A DNA stretch of 64,000 nt from CAYJPA01 sp964371945 (GTDB lineage: Bacteria > Chloroflexota > Chloroflexia > Thermomicrobiales > UBA6265), in assembly GCA_964371945.1 (NCBI GenBank), contig CAYJPA010000004.1, positions 1 through 64,000 on the forward strand. The letters run 5' to 3'. Positions 17,623 through 26,580 of the stretch are shown here, piece by piece. The notes beneath the pieces are model-generated. The model did not search any database. It was not told where the DNA came from and saw nothing but the letters and a program-made list of their open reading frames with translations. Each line of letters opens with the position of its first letter. Position 1 is the stretch's first letter. A program made the translations under genes and the position numbers.

Positions 17623-19014
17623 ATGACCACGGACGCCCTGCCAACGCAATTCGTCGCTCGGATGCGAGCATTTCTTGGATCCGAAGCGGACGCGTTCATC
17701 TCGTCCTATGACGATCCAGCCACCGCGGGCTTGCGGGTCAACACGCTGAAATGCGCCGCCTCCGAGTTTGAGTCGTTGGCTCGCTGGAGCCTGCAGCCCG
17801 TTGCGTGGTTGCCGTCTGGATTCCGGATCGACGCGGACCTTCGACCGGGCCGTCACCCATTTCACGCCGCCGGTCTTTTCTACCTGCAGGAACCGTCGGG
17901 GATGGCAGTTGCCGAAGCGCTCGACGTCAGACCGGGTCAGCTTGTGCTCGATTTGGCGGCGTCGCCGGGCGGAAAGGCGACGCATATCGCGTCGTTGCTG
18001 GAAGGGAAAGGAATTCTGGCCGCGAACGAGATGATCGGCTCGCGCATCAAACCGCTCGGCGAGAACCTCGAACGATGGGGCGCGCCAAACACGATCTTGC
18101 TCAACGACGAGCCGGAGCGTATCGCAACGCAACTTGGGCCGATTTTCGATCGGGTTTTGCTTGATGCGCCCTGTTCAGGCGAGGGCATGTTTCGCAAATC
18201 GCCGGTCGCGATCCGCGAATGGAGTCCCGAGCACGTTGCGGGCAGCGCCGTTCGCCAGGCGAAGATCCTGCCGCACGCCGCCGCCTTAGTGCGCGCCGGC
18301 GGGTTGCTGCTCTACAGCACGTGCACCTTCGCGCCCGAGGAGAACGAACAACAGATCGCGCAATTCCTCGATGGGCATGAGGAATGGGAGCTTGTCGATA
18401 TCCCAAAACGCAACGGGATTGCTCCTGGTCGCCCGGAGTGGGCAACCGGTGATCATCCGCTCCAACGATCCGCTCGGCTCTGGCCGCATTTAATTGAAGG
18501 GGAGGGTCACTTCCTCGCGCTCATGCGAAAGCAGGCTCCAACCAATGAATCAGAGCCGGTTGCACGCTCGACGACAAGGTCAACGCCGCCGTCAGCCACA
18601 ATCGAATCGTGGCTGAATTTCGCTCAGGCGTCACTCGAGGTCGATCAAATCGATGCCGGATTTATCGATCCCAGCCGGTTAGTCGAACAATCAGGAACGC
18701 TCTTTCTTGCGCCGGAGAATACGCCTTCGCTGGATGGTCTTCACGTCGTCCGGCCGGGACTTCCCCTCGGCTCGGCCAAACCCGGACGGTTCGAACCGTC
18801 GCACGCGCTTGCGCTCGCGCTGCGCACCGACCAGGCGCGGAATGCCGAAGACCTCGCCCTAAACGACATCGAACGCTACCTCGAGGGTCACCAACTCGAG
18901 ATGACCGGACCTGCCGGCTGGGTGCTGATCACTTTCAAGGGATTCCCCATTGGCTGGGGCCGTCGAAGCAACAACGTCATGAAGAACCACTTTCCCAAGG
19001 GCCTGCGCCGGTGA
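17623..19014 (+). CDS. RsmF/RsmB-type 16S rRNA (cytosine-C5) methyltransferase
   Basis: 463 residues. Methylates C5 of a cytosine in rRNA (RsmF/NOL1-NOP2 family). An N-terminal helical region (FLGSEADAFISSYDDP, then GLRVNTLK) precedes the Rossmann domain with motif I VLDLAASPGGKATHIASLL. DAPCSGEGMFRK carries Cys184 and YSTCTFAPEEN carries Cys234, the release and nucleophile cysteines of this family. After about residue 280 there is a C-terminal RNA-binding extension of the RsmF type, ending WGRRSNNVMKNHFPKGLRR. The ATG at 17623 was chosen because family members start close to this sequence; an upstream TTG at 17557 would add 22 unlike residues. It is probably monocistronic and divergent from the binding-protein gene. 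Confidence 0.88.
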   Translation: MTTDALPTQFVARMRAFLGSEADAFISSYDDPATAGLRVNTLKCAASEFESLARWSLQPVAWLPSGFRIDADLRPGRHPFHAAGLFYLQEPSGMAVAEALDVRPGQLVLDLAASPGGKATHIASLLEGKGILAANEMIGSRIKPLGENLERWGAPNTILLNDEPERIATQLGPIFDRVLLDAPCSGEGMFRKSPVAIREWSPEHVAGSAVRQAKILPHAAALVRAGGLLLYSTCTFAPEENEQQIAQFLDGHEEWELVDIPKRNGIAPGRPEWATGDHPLQRSARLWPHLIEGEGHFLALMRKQAPTNESEPVARSTTRSTPPSATIESWLNFAQASLEVDQIDAGFIDPSRLVEQSGTLFLAPENTPSLDGLHVVRPGLPLGSAKPGRFEPSHALALALRTDQARNAEDLALNDIERYLEGHQLEMTGPAGWVLITFKGFPIGWGRRSNNVMKNHFPKGLRR

Positions 19015-19031
19015 ACTGACGCAGACCTCAA

Positions 19032-20060
19032 CTATTCGCCGAGGAACGCGCGGAGATCGACCGCTTCGCCGCGATCGATCGATGCGGCGCAGGCCAATAC
19101 CAGCGCAAGGCTGTTGATGTTGTCGCGGACGCTCGTTTCGGGTTCCTGGCCGGAGATGGTCGCCTTGCGGAAGAGCTCAAGCACCAACTCACGGCCACGT
19201 AGTCCAGATTGGTCCTGCTCGATCACCACCGCCTCTTTGCCCCAGATGTAAAGCGTCACGACGCCCGCTTCTGCATCCTCGACACCCTCGGTCCAGGTTA
19301 TCCGGCCCAGCTCCCCGACGATCTCCCAGTCGCCATTCCAGGAGGTCCAGGGTCGATAGGTCGCGCCGCTGCCCTGATAGAGCAGCGTGGCTCCGCCTTC
19401 GAGTGTGACGATCGCCATGAGCGACGGATCGTGCGTAAAGGGACTGTCCGGAACGCGAGTGGAGCGAGCAAAGATGCTCGTCACGTTCTGCCCGGTTAGG
19501 GCCCGCATGAGATCGAAATGGTGGATCGACATGTCGATCACATACGGATGGCGCATGTGATAGCGAAAATTCGCGGCCTCGTAAGATGACCGCATATCTC
19601 GCTGGCAATCGATGCTTGCCGAAACGAGCGTGCCGATCGCTCCCTCCCGGATCAATCGCTGAATCGCGCGCGCCGCCGCCCGATACCGGTAGTTTTGGCT
19701 CACCATCATGATCTTGCCGGATGCCTCGGCCTCCTTCACCGCGAGTTTGGCCTCGTCCAGCGTTGGGGTAAGCGGCTTCTCGGTCAACACATGCTTGCCC
19801 GCTCGCAGCGCTGCGGTCGCAACCGCGAGGTGCGTTTCCGGTGGAGTCACAATCAAAACAGCATCGCTATCGACACTAGATAGAGCGGCTTCGATGGTGA
19901 AAAAGCAGCGTTTCTCCGGCATTCCGAGCTGATCGATCGCCCATGTGCGGTTCTCCGCGAAGGGCTCAACTACCGCAACCAGATCAGTCTGCTTGCCGTC
20001 ACGGACGATCTCCGCCCAGCTCTTGCCAAAACTCCCCAAACCCGCCGCAATAACCCGCAT
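19032..20060 (-). CDS. Gfo/Idh/MocA family oxidoreductase
   Basis: 342 residues. An NAD(P)-dependent dehydrogenase of the glucose-fructose oxidoreductase/inositol dehydrogenase family. The N-terminal Rossmann fold contains AAGLGSFGKSWAEIV, the GxGxxG-type nucleotide site, and the family hallmark EKPLTPTLDEA (Lys is the conserved EKP lysine). YRYRAAARAIQRLI and SIHHFDLMRALTG form the substrate domain, with His in the DMSIHHFD helix as a likely catalytic residue. The start at 20060 is supported by GGAG just upstream; upstream in-frame residues look non-family. It stands alone on the minus strand, divergent from the long plus-strand transport cluster. The substrate is probably a sugar or polyol, but is not deducible. 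Confidence 0.88.
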   Translation of the reverse strand: MRVIAAGLGSFGKSWAEIVRDGKQTDLVAVVEPFAENRTWAIDQLGMPEKRCFFTIEAALSSVDSDAVLIVTPPETHLAVATAALRAGKHVLTEKPLTPTLDEAKLAVKEAEASGKIMMVSQNYRYRAAARAIQRLIREGAIGTLVSASIDCQRDMRSSYEAANFRYHMRHPYVIDMSIHHFDLMRALTGQNVTSIFARSTRVPDSPFTHDPSLMAIVTLEGGATLLYQGSGATYRPWTSWNGDWEIVGELGRITWTEGVEDAEAGVVTLYIWGKEAVVIEQDQSGLRGRELVLELFRKATISGQEPETSVRDNINSLALVLACAASIDRGEAVDLRAFLGE

Positions 20061-20655
20061 CTTCCGCTCCGAACTGCTTGTGCAGTGTCCCGTGCCGGGG
20101 ACGACGAATGTGAACCGCGATAGTCTTCTATCGTTAAGACAAGCGGTTAGGCCTCGTGACGGTGTTGACAAAGGCTTGCCCGGAGCTGTCGCAACATGAC
20201 CGAAGCGCCCTTCGCAGAGTCAGGAATATCGAAACCGTCGTTTTCGCGTTCATCCCGTATAGTAGCGCCAACTCCAGGCCCTATGCTCGGACGCAATCCG
20301 CAAACCGGATCATAGAGAACGGCAGCCGCGGTAAGACGACGCTGAGAACAGTCCGGCAGCTATGCCCAGCGGGCGCCGGGCCGAGCATTTCGGATCGAGC
20401 TACGGCCTCGCGTACTTGTTATAACGCTGAACCTTGTAAACAGTGTCGCTCGTGCGGTCGGAACAAGATCGTAAGGCGATGTGAACGGCTTTCATTCAAA
20501 TGTTCGCGTTGACACGCCAGAATTGGCGTTGCTAGACTGATGCAACGAAGTCTTCATCGTCGATGCAGATGTGATTGGGCGTTGGGGACGTCGGGTAATT
20601 CCCTGCCTGGGCGCTCAAGCTTCCATGTCATGAACCTTGTGACGGGATCAACCCG
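20061..20655. other. Gene-free divergent region upstream of the catabolic cluster
   Basis: 595 bases with no convincing gene on either strand. The right end holds a good promoter with a built-in inverted repeat (20509-20538, separate entry). About 115 bases of leader then precede the ATG at 20656. The left end should contain the promoter of the minus-strand oxidoreductase, but I could not pick a clear one. Confidence 0.55.
20509..20538 (+). promoter_or_regulatory. Sigma-70-like promoter with internal operator
   Basis: TTGACA at 20509-20514 is a perfect -35 box. TAGACT at 20533-20538 is a 4/6 -10 box, and the spacer is 18 bases. Within the spacer lies the inverted repeat ACGCCA-GAAT-TGGCGT (20514-20529). 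A protein bound there would block RNA polymerase, so the downstream transport and molybdenum-hydroxylase cluster is probably repressed until its inducer appears. No repressor gene is adjacent. Confidence 0.6.
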
Positions 20656-21672
20656 ATGTCACTGAAGAAGTACCTCGCTCGCCGGTTGGCTCTGACGGTC
20701 GTCACGCTCTTTGGTGTGATCATCGCCGTCTTCGTGATGACCCGGGTGCTGCCGGGGGACCCTGCCTCCGTCAAAGCGGGAAGCTACGCGACGCCGGAGG
20801 TCCGGGCGGCGATCTCGAAAGAGCTCGGTCTGGACGAGCCGCTGCCGGTTCAACTCGCGACCTACATCAAAAACGTGCTTCGCGGTGACTTTGGAGATAG
20901 CACACGCTCAGGGCATCCGGTTCGCGAGGATCTCTTTCGCCGCTTGCCAGCAACCTTCGAGCTCGCGCTCTCGAGTCTTCTTCTGGGCGCGCTGGTTGGC
21001 GTCCCGCTCGGCATCTGGGCCGCGCTCGGACGCGGCACCCGGCGAGACGCGATCATCCAGCAGATTTCGATTCTCAGCGCGGCCACCCCGGTCTTCTGGT
21101 TTGGTCTCGTCCTGATGTATCTCCTGTACGCGCGCTGGCAGATCGCACCGCCGCCGGTCGGCCGGCTGGATACACATGTCGCCCCGCCGACTGACATCAC
21201 CGGTTTTTACACGATTGACGCCCTAGTGACCGGAAACTGGTCGGCATTCACCAACGCGGCGGGTCACTTGATCTTGCCGGCGGTCACACTCGGATTCATT
21301 GTGATGTCGCCATTTATCAAAATGGCGCGGTCGTCAATGATCACCGTGCTTGGGAGCGATTACGTGCTTGCCGCCCGAAGCCTCGGATTATCCAATCGCG
21401 AGATCATTTGGCAGGACGCGCTGAAGAACGCGATGGTTTCGTTACTTACCGTCGGCGGTATCGTGCTCGGCTACTTGCTCGCCGGAAACGTGCTGGTCGA
21501 GACGATCTTCGCGTGGCCCGGCATGGGCTTTTATGCCTGGAACGCGTTGACCGGCAGTGACTACGATGCGATTCAGGGATTTGTGCTTACGGTCGCGCTT
21601 ATCTACGTTTTTCTCAACCTGGCAATTGATCTCGCTTACACCTTTATCGATCCACGGATCAGACTCGCCTAG
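20656..21672 (+). CDS. Dipeptide-type ABC transporter permease (DppB type)
   Basis: A 338-residue inner-membrane permease opening the catabolic cluster. The DppB opening KYLARRLALTVVTLFGVIIA and FVMTRVLPGDPA are present. About six spans follow, with the EAA loop AARSLGLSNREIIWQDALKN and the closing FAWPGMGFYAWNALTGSDYD. It has an insertion before the fourth span (PPVGRLDTHVAPPTDITGFY, about 174-193) seen in some dipeptide permeases. The ribosome binding site is weak (GGGA). It pairs with the DppC-type gene 20 bases downstream. It differs clearly from the DppB at 12519, so the two transporters are not recent copies. Confidence 0.92.
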   Translation: MSLKKYLARRLALTVVTLFGVIIAVFVMTRVLPGDPASVKAGSYATPEVRAAISKELGLDEPLPVQLATYIKNVLRGDFGDSTRSGHPVREDLFRRLPATFELALSSLLLGALVGVPLGIWAALGRGTRRDAIIQQISILSAATPVFWFGLVLMYLLYARWQIAPPPVGRLDTHVAPPTDITGFYTIDALVTGNWSAFTNAAGHLILPAVTLGFIVMSPFIKMARSSMITVLGSDYVLAARSLGLSNREIIWQDALKNAMVSLLTVGGIVLGYLLAGNVLVETIFAWPGMGFYAWNALTGSDYDAIQGFVLTVALIYVFLNLAIDLAYTFIDPRIRLA

Positions 21673-21692
21673 GCAAGGCGAAGGACACAGCG

Positions 21693-22604
21693 GTGGCGTC
21701 AACCGTACACGAAGCGCAATCGGGCCAGGGATTGTTCGGCAGCGTCAGGTCGTCGCTGCCGGAAGCGAGTTCTGTCTTCGACGACGAGCGTATTGTTCGG
21801 AACCGCCGGCCGTACTCGGCAATTGTCGGATTCAGCGTGCTTGCGTTGATCGTGCTGCTCGCAATTGCCGGCCCCAAGATAACTGAGTTCAGTCCGACGA
21901 AACCCGACACCAACGCCATTTTGACTGGTCCTTCGACTACACATTGGATGGGCACGGATCAGTACGGGCGAGACGTCTTCTCTCGAGTCGTTCATGCCGC
22001 GCGGCTCGATCTCCGGATCGCGATTTCGATCACAGCGCTGGCGTTCGTCTGCGGCGCATTTGCCGGCGGGTTGATCGGGTTCTACGGTGGGTGGATTGAG
22101 CTCATCACGATGCGCGTGATCGATGTCATGGTTGCTTTTCCCGGGTTCATCCTCGCGCTCGGTATCACGGCGATGTTGGGCAACACGACCCAGAACGTCA
22201 TCATCGCGGTGGCGATTGCGTACTTCCCCTATTTCGTCAGAATCGTTCGCGGCGAAATGCTCGCGCTCCGTGAAGCGGAGTTCGCCGCCGCGGCGACATG
22301 CGCCGGGGTTCGCCGAATCCGAATCATGCTCTACCATCTCCTGCCGAACGCGCTGCCCCCCGCGCTTGTTCAAGCGACACTGACGCTTGGTTGGGGGATT
22401 TTGGACGCCGCGGGTTTGAGCTTTCTCGGCGTGGGAATTCGTCCCCCAACACCAGAATGGGGCGTTCTTGTCGGCGACGGTTCGCAATACATCAACTCAG
22501 GTCAATGGTGGATCTCAGTCTTCCCCGGATTGATGATCCTGTTGGCGGTGCTGGCGTTCAATTTGAGCGGCGATTGGGTTCGCGACAAGTTGGAGGGGAG
22601 ATGA
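21693..22604 (+). CDS. Dipeptide-type ABC transporter permease (DppC type)
   Basis: 303 residues, about six membrane spans, with a 45-residue hydrophilic N-terminus. The signatures MGTDQYGRDVFSRVVHAARL, the EAA loop (FAAAATCAGVRRIRIMLYHL) and FLGVGIRPPTPEWGVLVGDG match DppC. Start: a GTG at 21693 with AAGGA seven to eight bases upstream. It forms the membrane channel with the preceding DppB-type protein and is followed within one base by the first ATPase gene, so all are surely one operon. Confidence 0.92.
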   Translation: MASTVHEAQSGQGLFGSVRSSLPEASSVFDDERIVRNRRPYSAIVGFSVLALIVLLAIAGPKITEFSPTKPDTNAILTGPSTTHWMGTDQYGRDVFSRVVHAARLDLRIAISITALAFVCGAFAGGLIGFYGGWIELITMRVIDVMVAFPGFILALGITAMLGNTTQNVIIAVAIAYFPYFVRIVRGEMLALREAEFAAAATCAGVRRIRIMLYHLLPNALPPALVQATLTLGWGILDAAGLSFLGVGIRPPTPEWGVLVGDGSQYINSGQWWISVFPGLMILLAVLAFNLSGDWVRDKLEGR

Positions 22605-22605
22605 G

Positions 22606-23634
22606 ATGAGCTCTCCCACTTCAAGATCGCGTTCCACGAGCACCGAACCACTGGTGCGAGTCGAGTCACTCTCCGTTTCGTATCCGAATGAGCGAGGCAA
22701 CCGGCTCATCTCTGTCGTTCGCGACGTTTCGTTCGAGATCCAACGCGACGAAATATTCGGCCTCGTTGGTGAGAGCGGTTCCGGCAAAACCCAAACAAGT
22801 CTGGCGATTCTCGGATTGACTCGTCCGCCGGGGCGGGTTGCTGCCGATCACATCTATGTCGACGAGACGGATGTGGTTGGGATGAGCGAAACGGATTGGC
22901 AGCACATCCGCGGCCGGAAGGCAGCCATGATCTTCCAGTCGCCGAGAACATCCCTCAATCCGTTGATGAAGGTGGGTGACCAGATTGCCCGCGTGTACAT
23001 GCGCCACCTCGGACGAGATAAAAGAGCAGCGGCAGAAGCATCGCTGGCGATGTTGAAAAGGGTTGGCATTGCCGGGCCCGAGCGGGTTGCCGCCTCGTAT
23101 CCGCATCAGCTCAGCGGTGGCATGGCTCAGCGGGTGATGATCGGAATGATGCTCGCATGTGGACCGGATCTCCTGATCGCGGACGAGCCCACCACCGGGC
23201 TTGATGTCACCATTCAGGCCCAAATCTTCGAGCTGATCGCGGAGATTCAAGCGGAAACGCGGATGTCCATGTTGCTGATCACGCACGACTTGGGTGTTGT
23301 GGCTGAAACCTGCCATCGCGTGGCAGTGATGCAGCTTGGACGGCTGGTTGAGATCGGACCGGTCGATGACATTTTCGCTCGACCATTCCATCCATATACG
23401 AAGCGACTTCTCGGCTCCATGTTGAGACCGGATCGCCCTCCAGGCGACATTAGAGCCCTGCAGGCTCCCGCCGAATCGAACTACGTGCCATCGACCGAGA
23501 GCCCCTACATCGCGGTGTCGGTCGATGCCTGGACACGGCTCAACGTCGCCGCGCCGAGAATGGTCGAGATCGGACCAGATCATTTGGTCCTGGCGCATCA
23601 AGTGGACGCGTCAATGACAGGCGCCCCGACATGA
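22606..23634 (+). CDS. ABC transporter ATP-binding protein (DppD type)
   Basis: 342 residues. Hydrolyses ATP to drive import. Walker A is GESGSGKTQTS (about 57-67), the signature is LSGGMAQRVMIG, and Walker B with catalytic Glu is LLIADEPTTGLD. The H-loop is seen in LLITHDLGVVAE. The C-terminal extension is shortened and does not show a clear cysteine cluster of the kind oligopeptide ATPases often use for an iron-sulfur site. Its stop overlaps the start of the DppF-type gene as ATGA, giving equal amounts of the two ATPases. It may also serve the permease pair at 11.5-13.5 kb, which lacks its own ATPases; this is inference. Confidence 0.92.
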   Translation: MSSPTSRSRSTSTEPLVRVESLSVSYPNERGNRLISVVRDVSFEIQRDEIFGLVGESGSGKTQTSLAILGLTRPPGRVAADHIYVDETDVVGMSETDWQHIRGRKAAMIFQSPRTSLNPLMKVGDQIARVYMRHLGRDKRAAAEASLAMLKRVGIAGPERVAASYPHQLSGGMAQRVMIGMMLACGPDLLIADEPTTGLDVTIQAQIFELIAEIQAETRMSMLLITHDLGVVAETCHRVAVMQLGRLVEIGPVDDIFARPFHPYTKRLLGSMLRPDRPPGDIRALQAPAESNYVPSTESPYIAVSVDAWTRLNVAAPRMVEIGPDHLVLAHQVDASMTGAPT

Positions 23635-24659
23635 TGGCGCCGCTGATCGAGGTCGAAAACCTGGAGCAGGTTTTCCACACGCCCGCCGGAGCCATTCACG
23701 CGGTGAACGGTGTGAGCTTTTCCATCCAGCCAGGGGAAGCCGTCGGTCTGGTCGGCGAAAGCGGCTCCGGAAAGTCAACGGTGGCGAAGTGCCTGATCCG
23801 CCTGCAGGAGCCGTCTGCCGGCCGCATCCGTTTGCACGGTCAAGACGTGACGCACATCGGTGGAGGCGAGTACCGGCATCTCCGGAACAAGATCCAGATG
23901 GTCTTTCAGGATCCGACGATGTCGTTGAATCCCCGCTTCACGGTGCAACAGACGCTCTCTGAGCCGCTCACTGTTCATCGCGTGGTCGAGCGGGCAGAAC
24001 TGATCAATCGGATCCACAAACTCATGGATCAGGTGAATCTCGATCGCACGCTAATCAAGCGGCGTCCGCACGAGCTCTCGGGCGGGCAAAAGCAGCGAGT
24101 CGGGATCGCACGGGCGATCGCAACTCAGCCCGATTTTGTGATCTTCGACGAGCCCACCTCATCGCTCGATATGTCGATCCGCATCCAGATCATCACGCTT
24201 ATCCGGCGTCTCCAGGCGGAGCTCGGCATGGCCTATCTCTTCATTTCGCATGATCTGAGCACGGTGCGTTACCTCTGTAGTCGTGTGCTGGTGATGTACC
24301 TGGGCCAGGTCGTTGAGGAGGGCCCAGTCGAAGAGATTTTCAACAATCCAAAACACCCTTATACGCGGGCGCTGTTGTCGGCGGTACCGGTTCCCGATCC
24401 GTCTCTCCGCTCAACGCGCAAACGCATCGTGCTCCCTGGTGAGACACCGCACCTGCACACGCCGGTCGTCGGCTGTCCGCTTGCCGACCGCTGCGAATTT
24501 GTTGAACCGTCGCATCGTGTCGGCCGGATGCCGATGATCGAGATTGGACCGGGCGGGCATCGCGTCGCGTGCCTGCTGTATCAAAACGGGGCGCACGGCG
24601 ACGTTGCGCCTCTTCCACTCCATCGAGCTGAACCAACGATTGCCGGCGGTCACTCGTGA
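23631..24659 (+). CDS. ABC transporter ATP-binding protein (DppF type)
   Basis: 342 residues. Walker A GESGSGKSTVAKCLIRL, signature LSGGQKQRVGIARAIATQPD, Walker B FVIFDEPTSSLD and the H-loop LFISHDLSTVRYLCSRV are all intact. The C-terminal oligopeptide-transporter extension carries Cys residues in VVGCPLADRCEF and VACLL, as in DppF/OppF. Coupled to the DppD gene by ATGA. The pair forms the ATPase heterodimer beneath the DppB/DppC channel. Confidence 0.93.
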   Translation: MMAPLIEVENLEQVFHTPAGAIHAVNGVSFSIQPGEAVGLVGESGSGKSTVAKCLIRLQEPSAGRIRLHGQDVTHIGGGEYRHLRNKIQMVFQDPTMSLNPRFTVQQTLSEPLTVHRVVERAELINRIHKLMDQVNLDRTLIKRRPHELSGGQKQRVGIARAIATQPDFVIFDEPTSSLDMSIRIQIITLIRRLQAELGMAYLFISHDLSTVRYLCSRVLVMYLGQVVEEGPVEEIFNNPKHPYTRALLSAVPVPDPSLRSTRKRIVLPGETPHLHTPVVGCPLADRCEFVEPSHRVGRMPMIEIGPGGHRVACLLYQNGAHGDVAPLPLHRAEPTIAGGHS

Positions 24660-24727
24660 AGGGTCCGTGCAATCGGGTGGATTGAGCGTTGTCGGTCGCC
24701 ATCGTCGTTAGCAGGAAAGGAACGAAG

Positions 24728-26467
24728 GTGAACACGAACAAACAGGTTGTTGGTGAACATGCTGAGCAACGAGAGCAGATCGATCTCAAGCGGTACCTGG
24801 GTGAACAGCCGATCGAGATTTCGCGGCGCAATCTCTTCTCGGTCTTCGGCGGCGCCGTAGCGGCGATCGCGCTCGCCAACGGAGTGGAGGCGGGAGCGGC
24901 GCGCCCGGCGTCTGAACTGCGGCGCCTGGCTCAGGAAACCGGCCCGACCGCCAAGATCGTGATCGTCGACGGTCAGGATCTCGACGAACTGGACCCGCAT
25001 TACTTTAAGGGTGTGCCGAGCTACTACGCCGTTGCGAACCTGTACGACAATGTCTTCGGATACGACTACACGCTGCAGGATGACGGCGGTCTGTTCCCGG
25101 TGCAAGAGGCGGACGGAGGATGGAAACTTCTTCCCTGGCTGCTCGAATCTTGGGAAGTCTCCGAAGACGGCCTGACCCTGACGTTCAAAGTGCGTCAGGG
25201 GGTCGCCTTCAGTGACGGGACCCCGCTCAATGCGCAGGACATTCTCGCCACCTGGACGCGCGGGGTGTCCGACACCTCGGTCTACTCGAAACTCGTGTTC
25301 AACTTGATGACCGTGATGGCGCCGGACCAGATCACCGCGCCGGACGACTTCACCGTTGTCGTGACGCTGGAAAAGCCGACTCCGTTTGCCCTCAAGATGA
25401 TCGCGACCAATGTGGTCAGCATCATGAGCGACGAGGCGATCGAAGCGAACAAGACCGCGGACGACCCCACCGCGCACACGTATTTCAGCAAGAGTCCGCT
25501 CGGTTCGACTGCCTACACGCTTGGCAGTTGGACACCGGGCGTTGAATGGGAGTTGGCCCCGAACCCGAACTACTGGAACGCCGAGGCGTTGAAAAACGGC
25601 GGGGTTCTCAATCGGATCGTTCCAAGCCCGCAGGAGCGCCTAAGCCTGTTGCAGAACGGTGATGCCGATATCGCCTTCAACCTCTTGCCGAAGGATCTCG
25701 CTGAGCTTCGGGACAATCCCGACATCAACCTGTTCAACTTCGTCATCCCCTGGAACTGGTTCCTCGGGATGAGCAACCACCTCGCGCCATTCGACAATGT
25801 CGACGTTCGCCGCGCCGTCAGCCATGCGATTCCGTACCAGACGATTATCGACCAGGTAATGTACGGCTTTGCGGCGGAGAACAAGAGCCCGGTCGGGGCA
25901 GGAATGCCGACAAGCGATTTTTCGTTCTGGGCCTACGACGGCGGAACAGCCAAGGCCAAAGAGATCCTTGACGGGCTTGGCATCTCGAATCTCTCGTTCG
26001 ATCTTGCGGTCAGCATCGGAATCCCGGCTCACGAACAGATCGCGGTTTGGATCCAGTCCGCGATCGCGGAAATTGGCGGCACCGTCAATATTCTGAAGAT
26101 GACCGATGCCGAGTTCCTCGACAAGCGCAACACTGGAGCCTTGCAGTCCTTCATCGGTGAGTGGTACTCCTGGGTGAACGACCCGATTTACCACATGCAC
26201 TGGAACTTCGAATCGACGTCGACCGGTACAAACTTCACGCACTACAGCAACCCACGCGTCGACGAGCTTCTGATCGCGGCCATGTACGAGCCGGATGCTG
26301 CGACCCGCGAAGCCCTCTCCAAGGAAGCGCAGCAGATCATCGTCGATGAAGCGCCGTGGGGGCTGCTCTTCCAGATCAACTATGTCGTCGCCGCGCGCAA
26401 GAACGTCAAAGGGTTTCAGTGGAACACCGACACCGCGACGCGGTACTGGATGGTGTCCAAGGAGTAA
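24728..26467 (+). CDS. Peptide-type ABC transporter substrate-binding protein, Tat-exported
   Basis: 579 residues, SBP family 5. The leader contains EISRRNLFSVFGGAVAAIAL, a good twin-arginine motif (S-R-R-N-L-F) followed by a hydrophobic core and a likely cleavage site near VEAGAARP. The mature protein includes LTFKVRQGVAFSDGTPLNAQ and GSTAYTLGSWTPGVEWELAP. It ends in a DTATRYWMV-type tail. The GTG at 24728 has AAGGA upstream and is preferred to a TTG 39 bases earlier. As the dedicated receptor of the plus-strand transporter, it determines what the molybdenum-hydroxylase cluster consumes. It is diverged from the two binding proteins at 13.7-17.4 kb. A strong hairpin follows the gene. Confidence 0.93.
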   Translation: MNTNKQVVGEHAEQREQIDLKRYLGEQPIEISRRNLFSVFGGAVAAIALANGVEAGAARPASELRRLAQETGPTAKIVIVDGQDLDELDPHYFKGVPSYYAVANLYDNVFGYDYTLQDDGGLFPVQEADGGWKLLPWLLESWEVSEDGLTLTFKVRQGVAFSDGTPLNAQDILATWTRGVSDTSVYSKLVFNLMTVMAPDQITAPDDFTVVVTLEKPTPFALKMIATNVVSIMSDEAIEANKTADDPTAHTYFSKSPLGSTAYTLGSWTPGVEWELAPNPNYWNAEALKNGGVLNRIVPSPQERLSLLQNGDADIAFNLLPKDLAELRDNPDINLFNFVIPWNWFLGMSNHLAPFDNVDVRRAVSHAIPYQTIIDQVMYGFAAENKSPVGAGMPTSDFSFWAYDGGTAKAKEILDGLGISNLSFDLAVSIGIPAHEQIAVWIQSAIAEIGGTVNILKMTDAEFLDKRNTGALQSFIGEWYSWVNDPIYHMHWNFESTSTGTNFTHYSNPRVDELLIAAMYEPDAATREALSKEAQQIIVDEAPWGLLFQINYVVAARKNVKGFQWNTDTATRYWMVSKE

Positions 26468-26498
26468 GGAGCTCCGCGGACGCGGATCTGTGCCCGAT

Positions 26499-26523
26499 GC
26501 TCCTCCCCATGGCGGGGAGGAGC
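26499..26523 (+). terminator. Strong hairpin between binding-protein and DUF917 genes
   Basis: Perfect 10-base arms GCTCCTCCCC and GGGGAGGAGC with the 5-base loop ATGGC. Because the cluster continues on the same strand 58 bases later and no T-tract follows, it probably protects the upstream mRNA or attenuates rather than fully terminating. Confidence 0.55.
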
Positions 26524-26580
26524 GCCCGGGTTTGGATGACCGCTTGATCGGTATTGCGTGGGGCGAGGGCTGAAGACGTC

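Noticed and set aside
20156..20512. 118-codon plus-strand frame before the catabolic promoter
   Set aside because: Cys/Arg-rich composition, no ribosome site and no recognisable domain; treated as noncoding.
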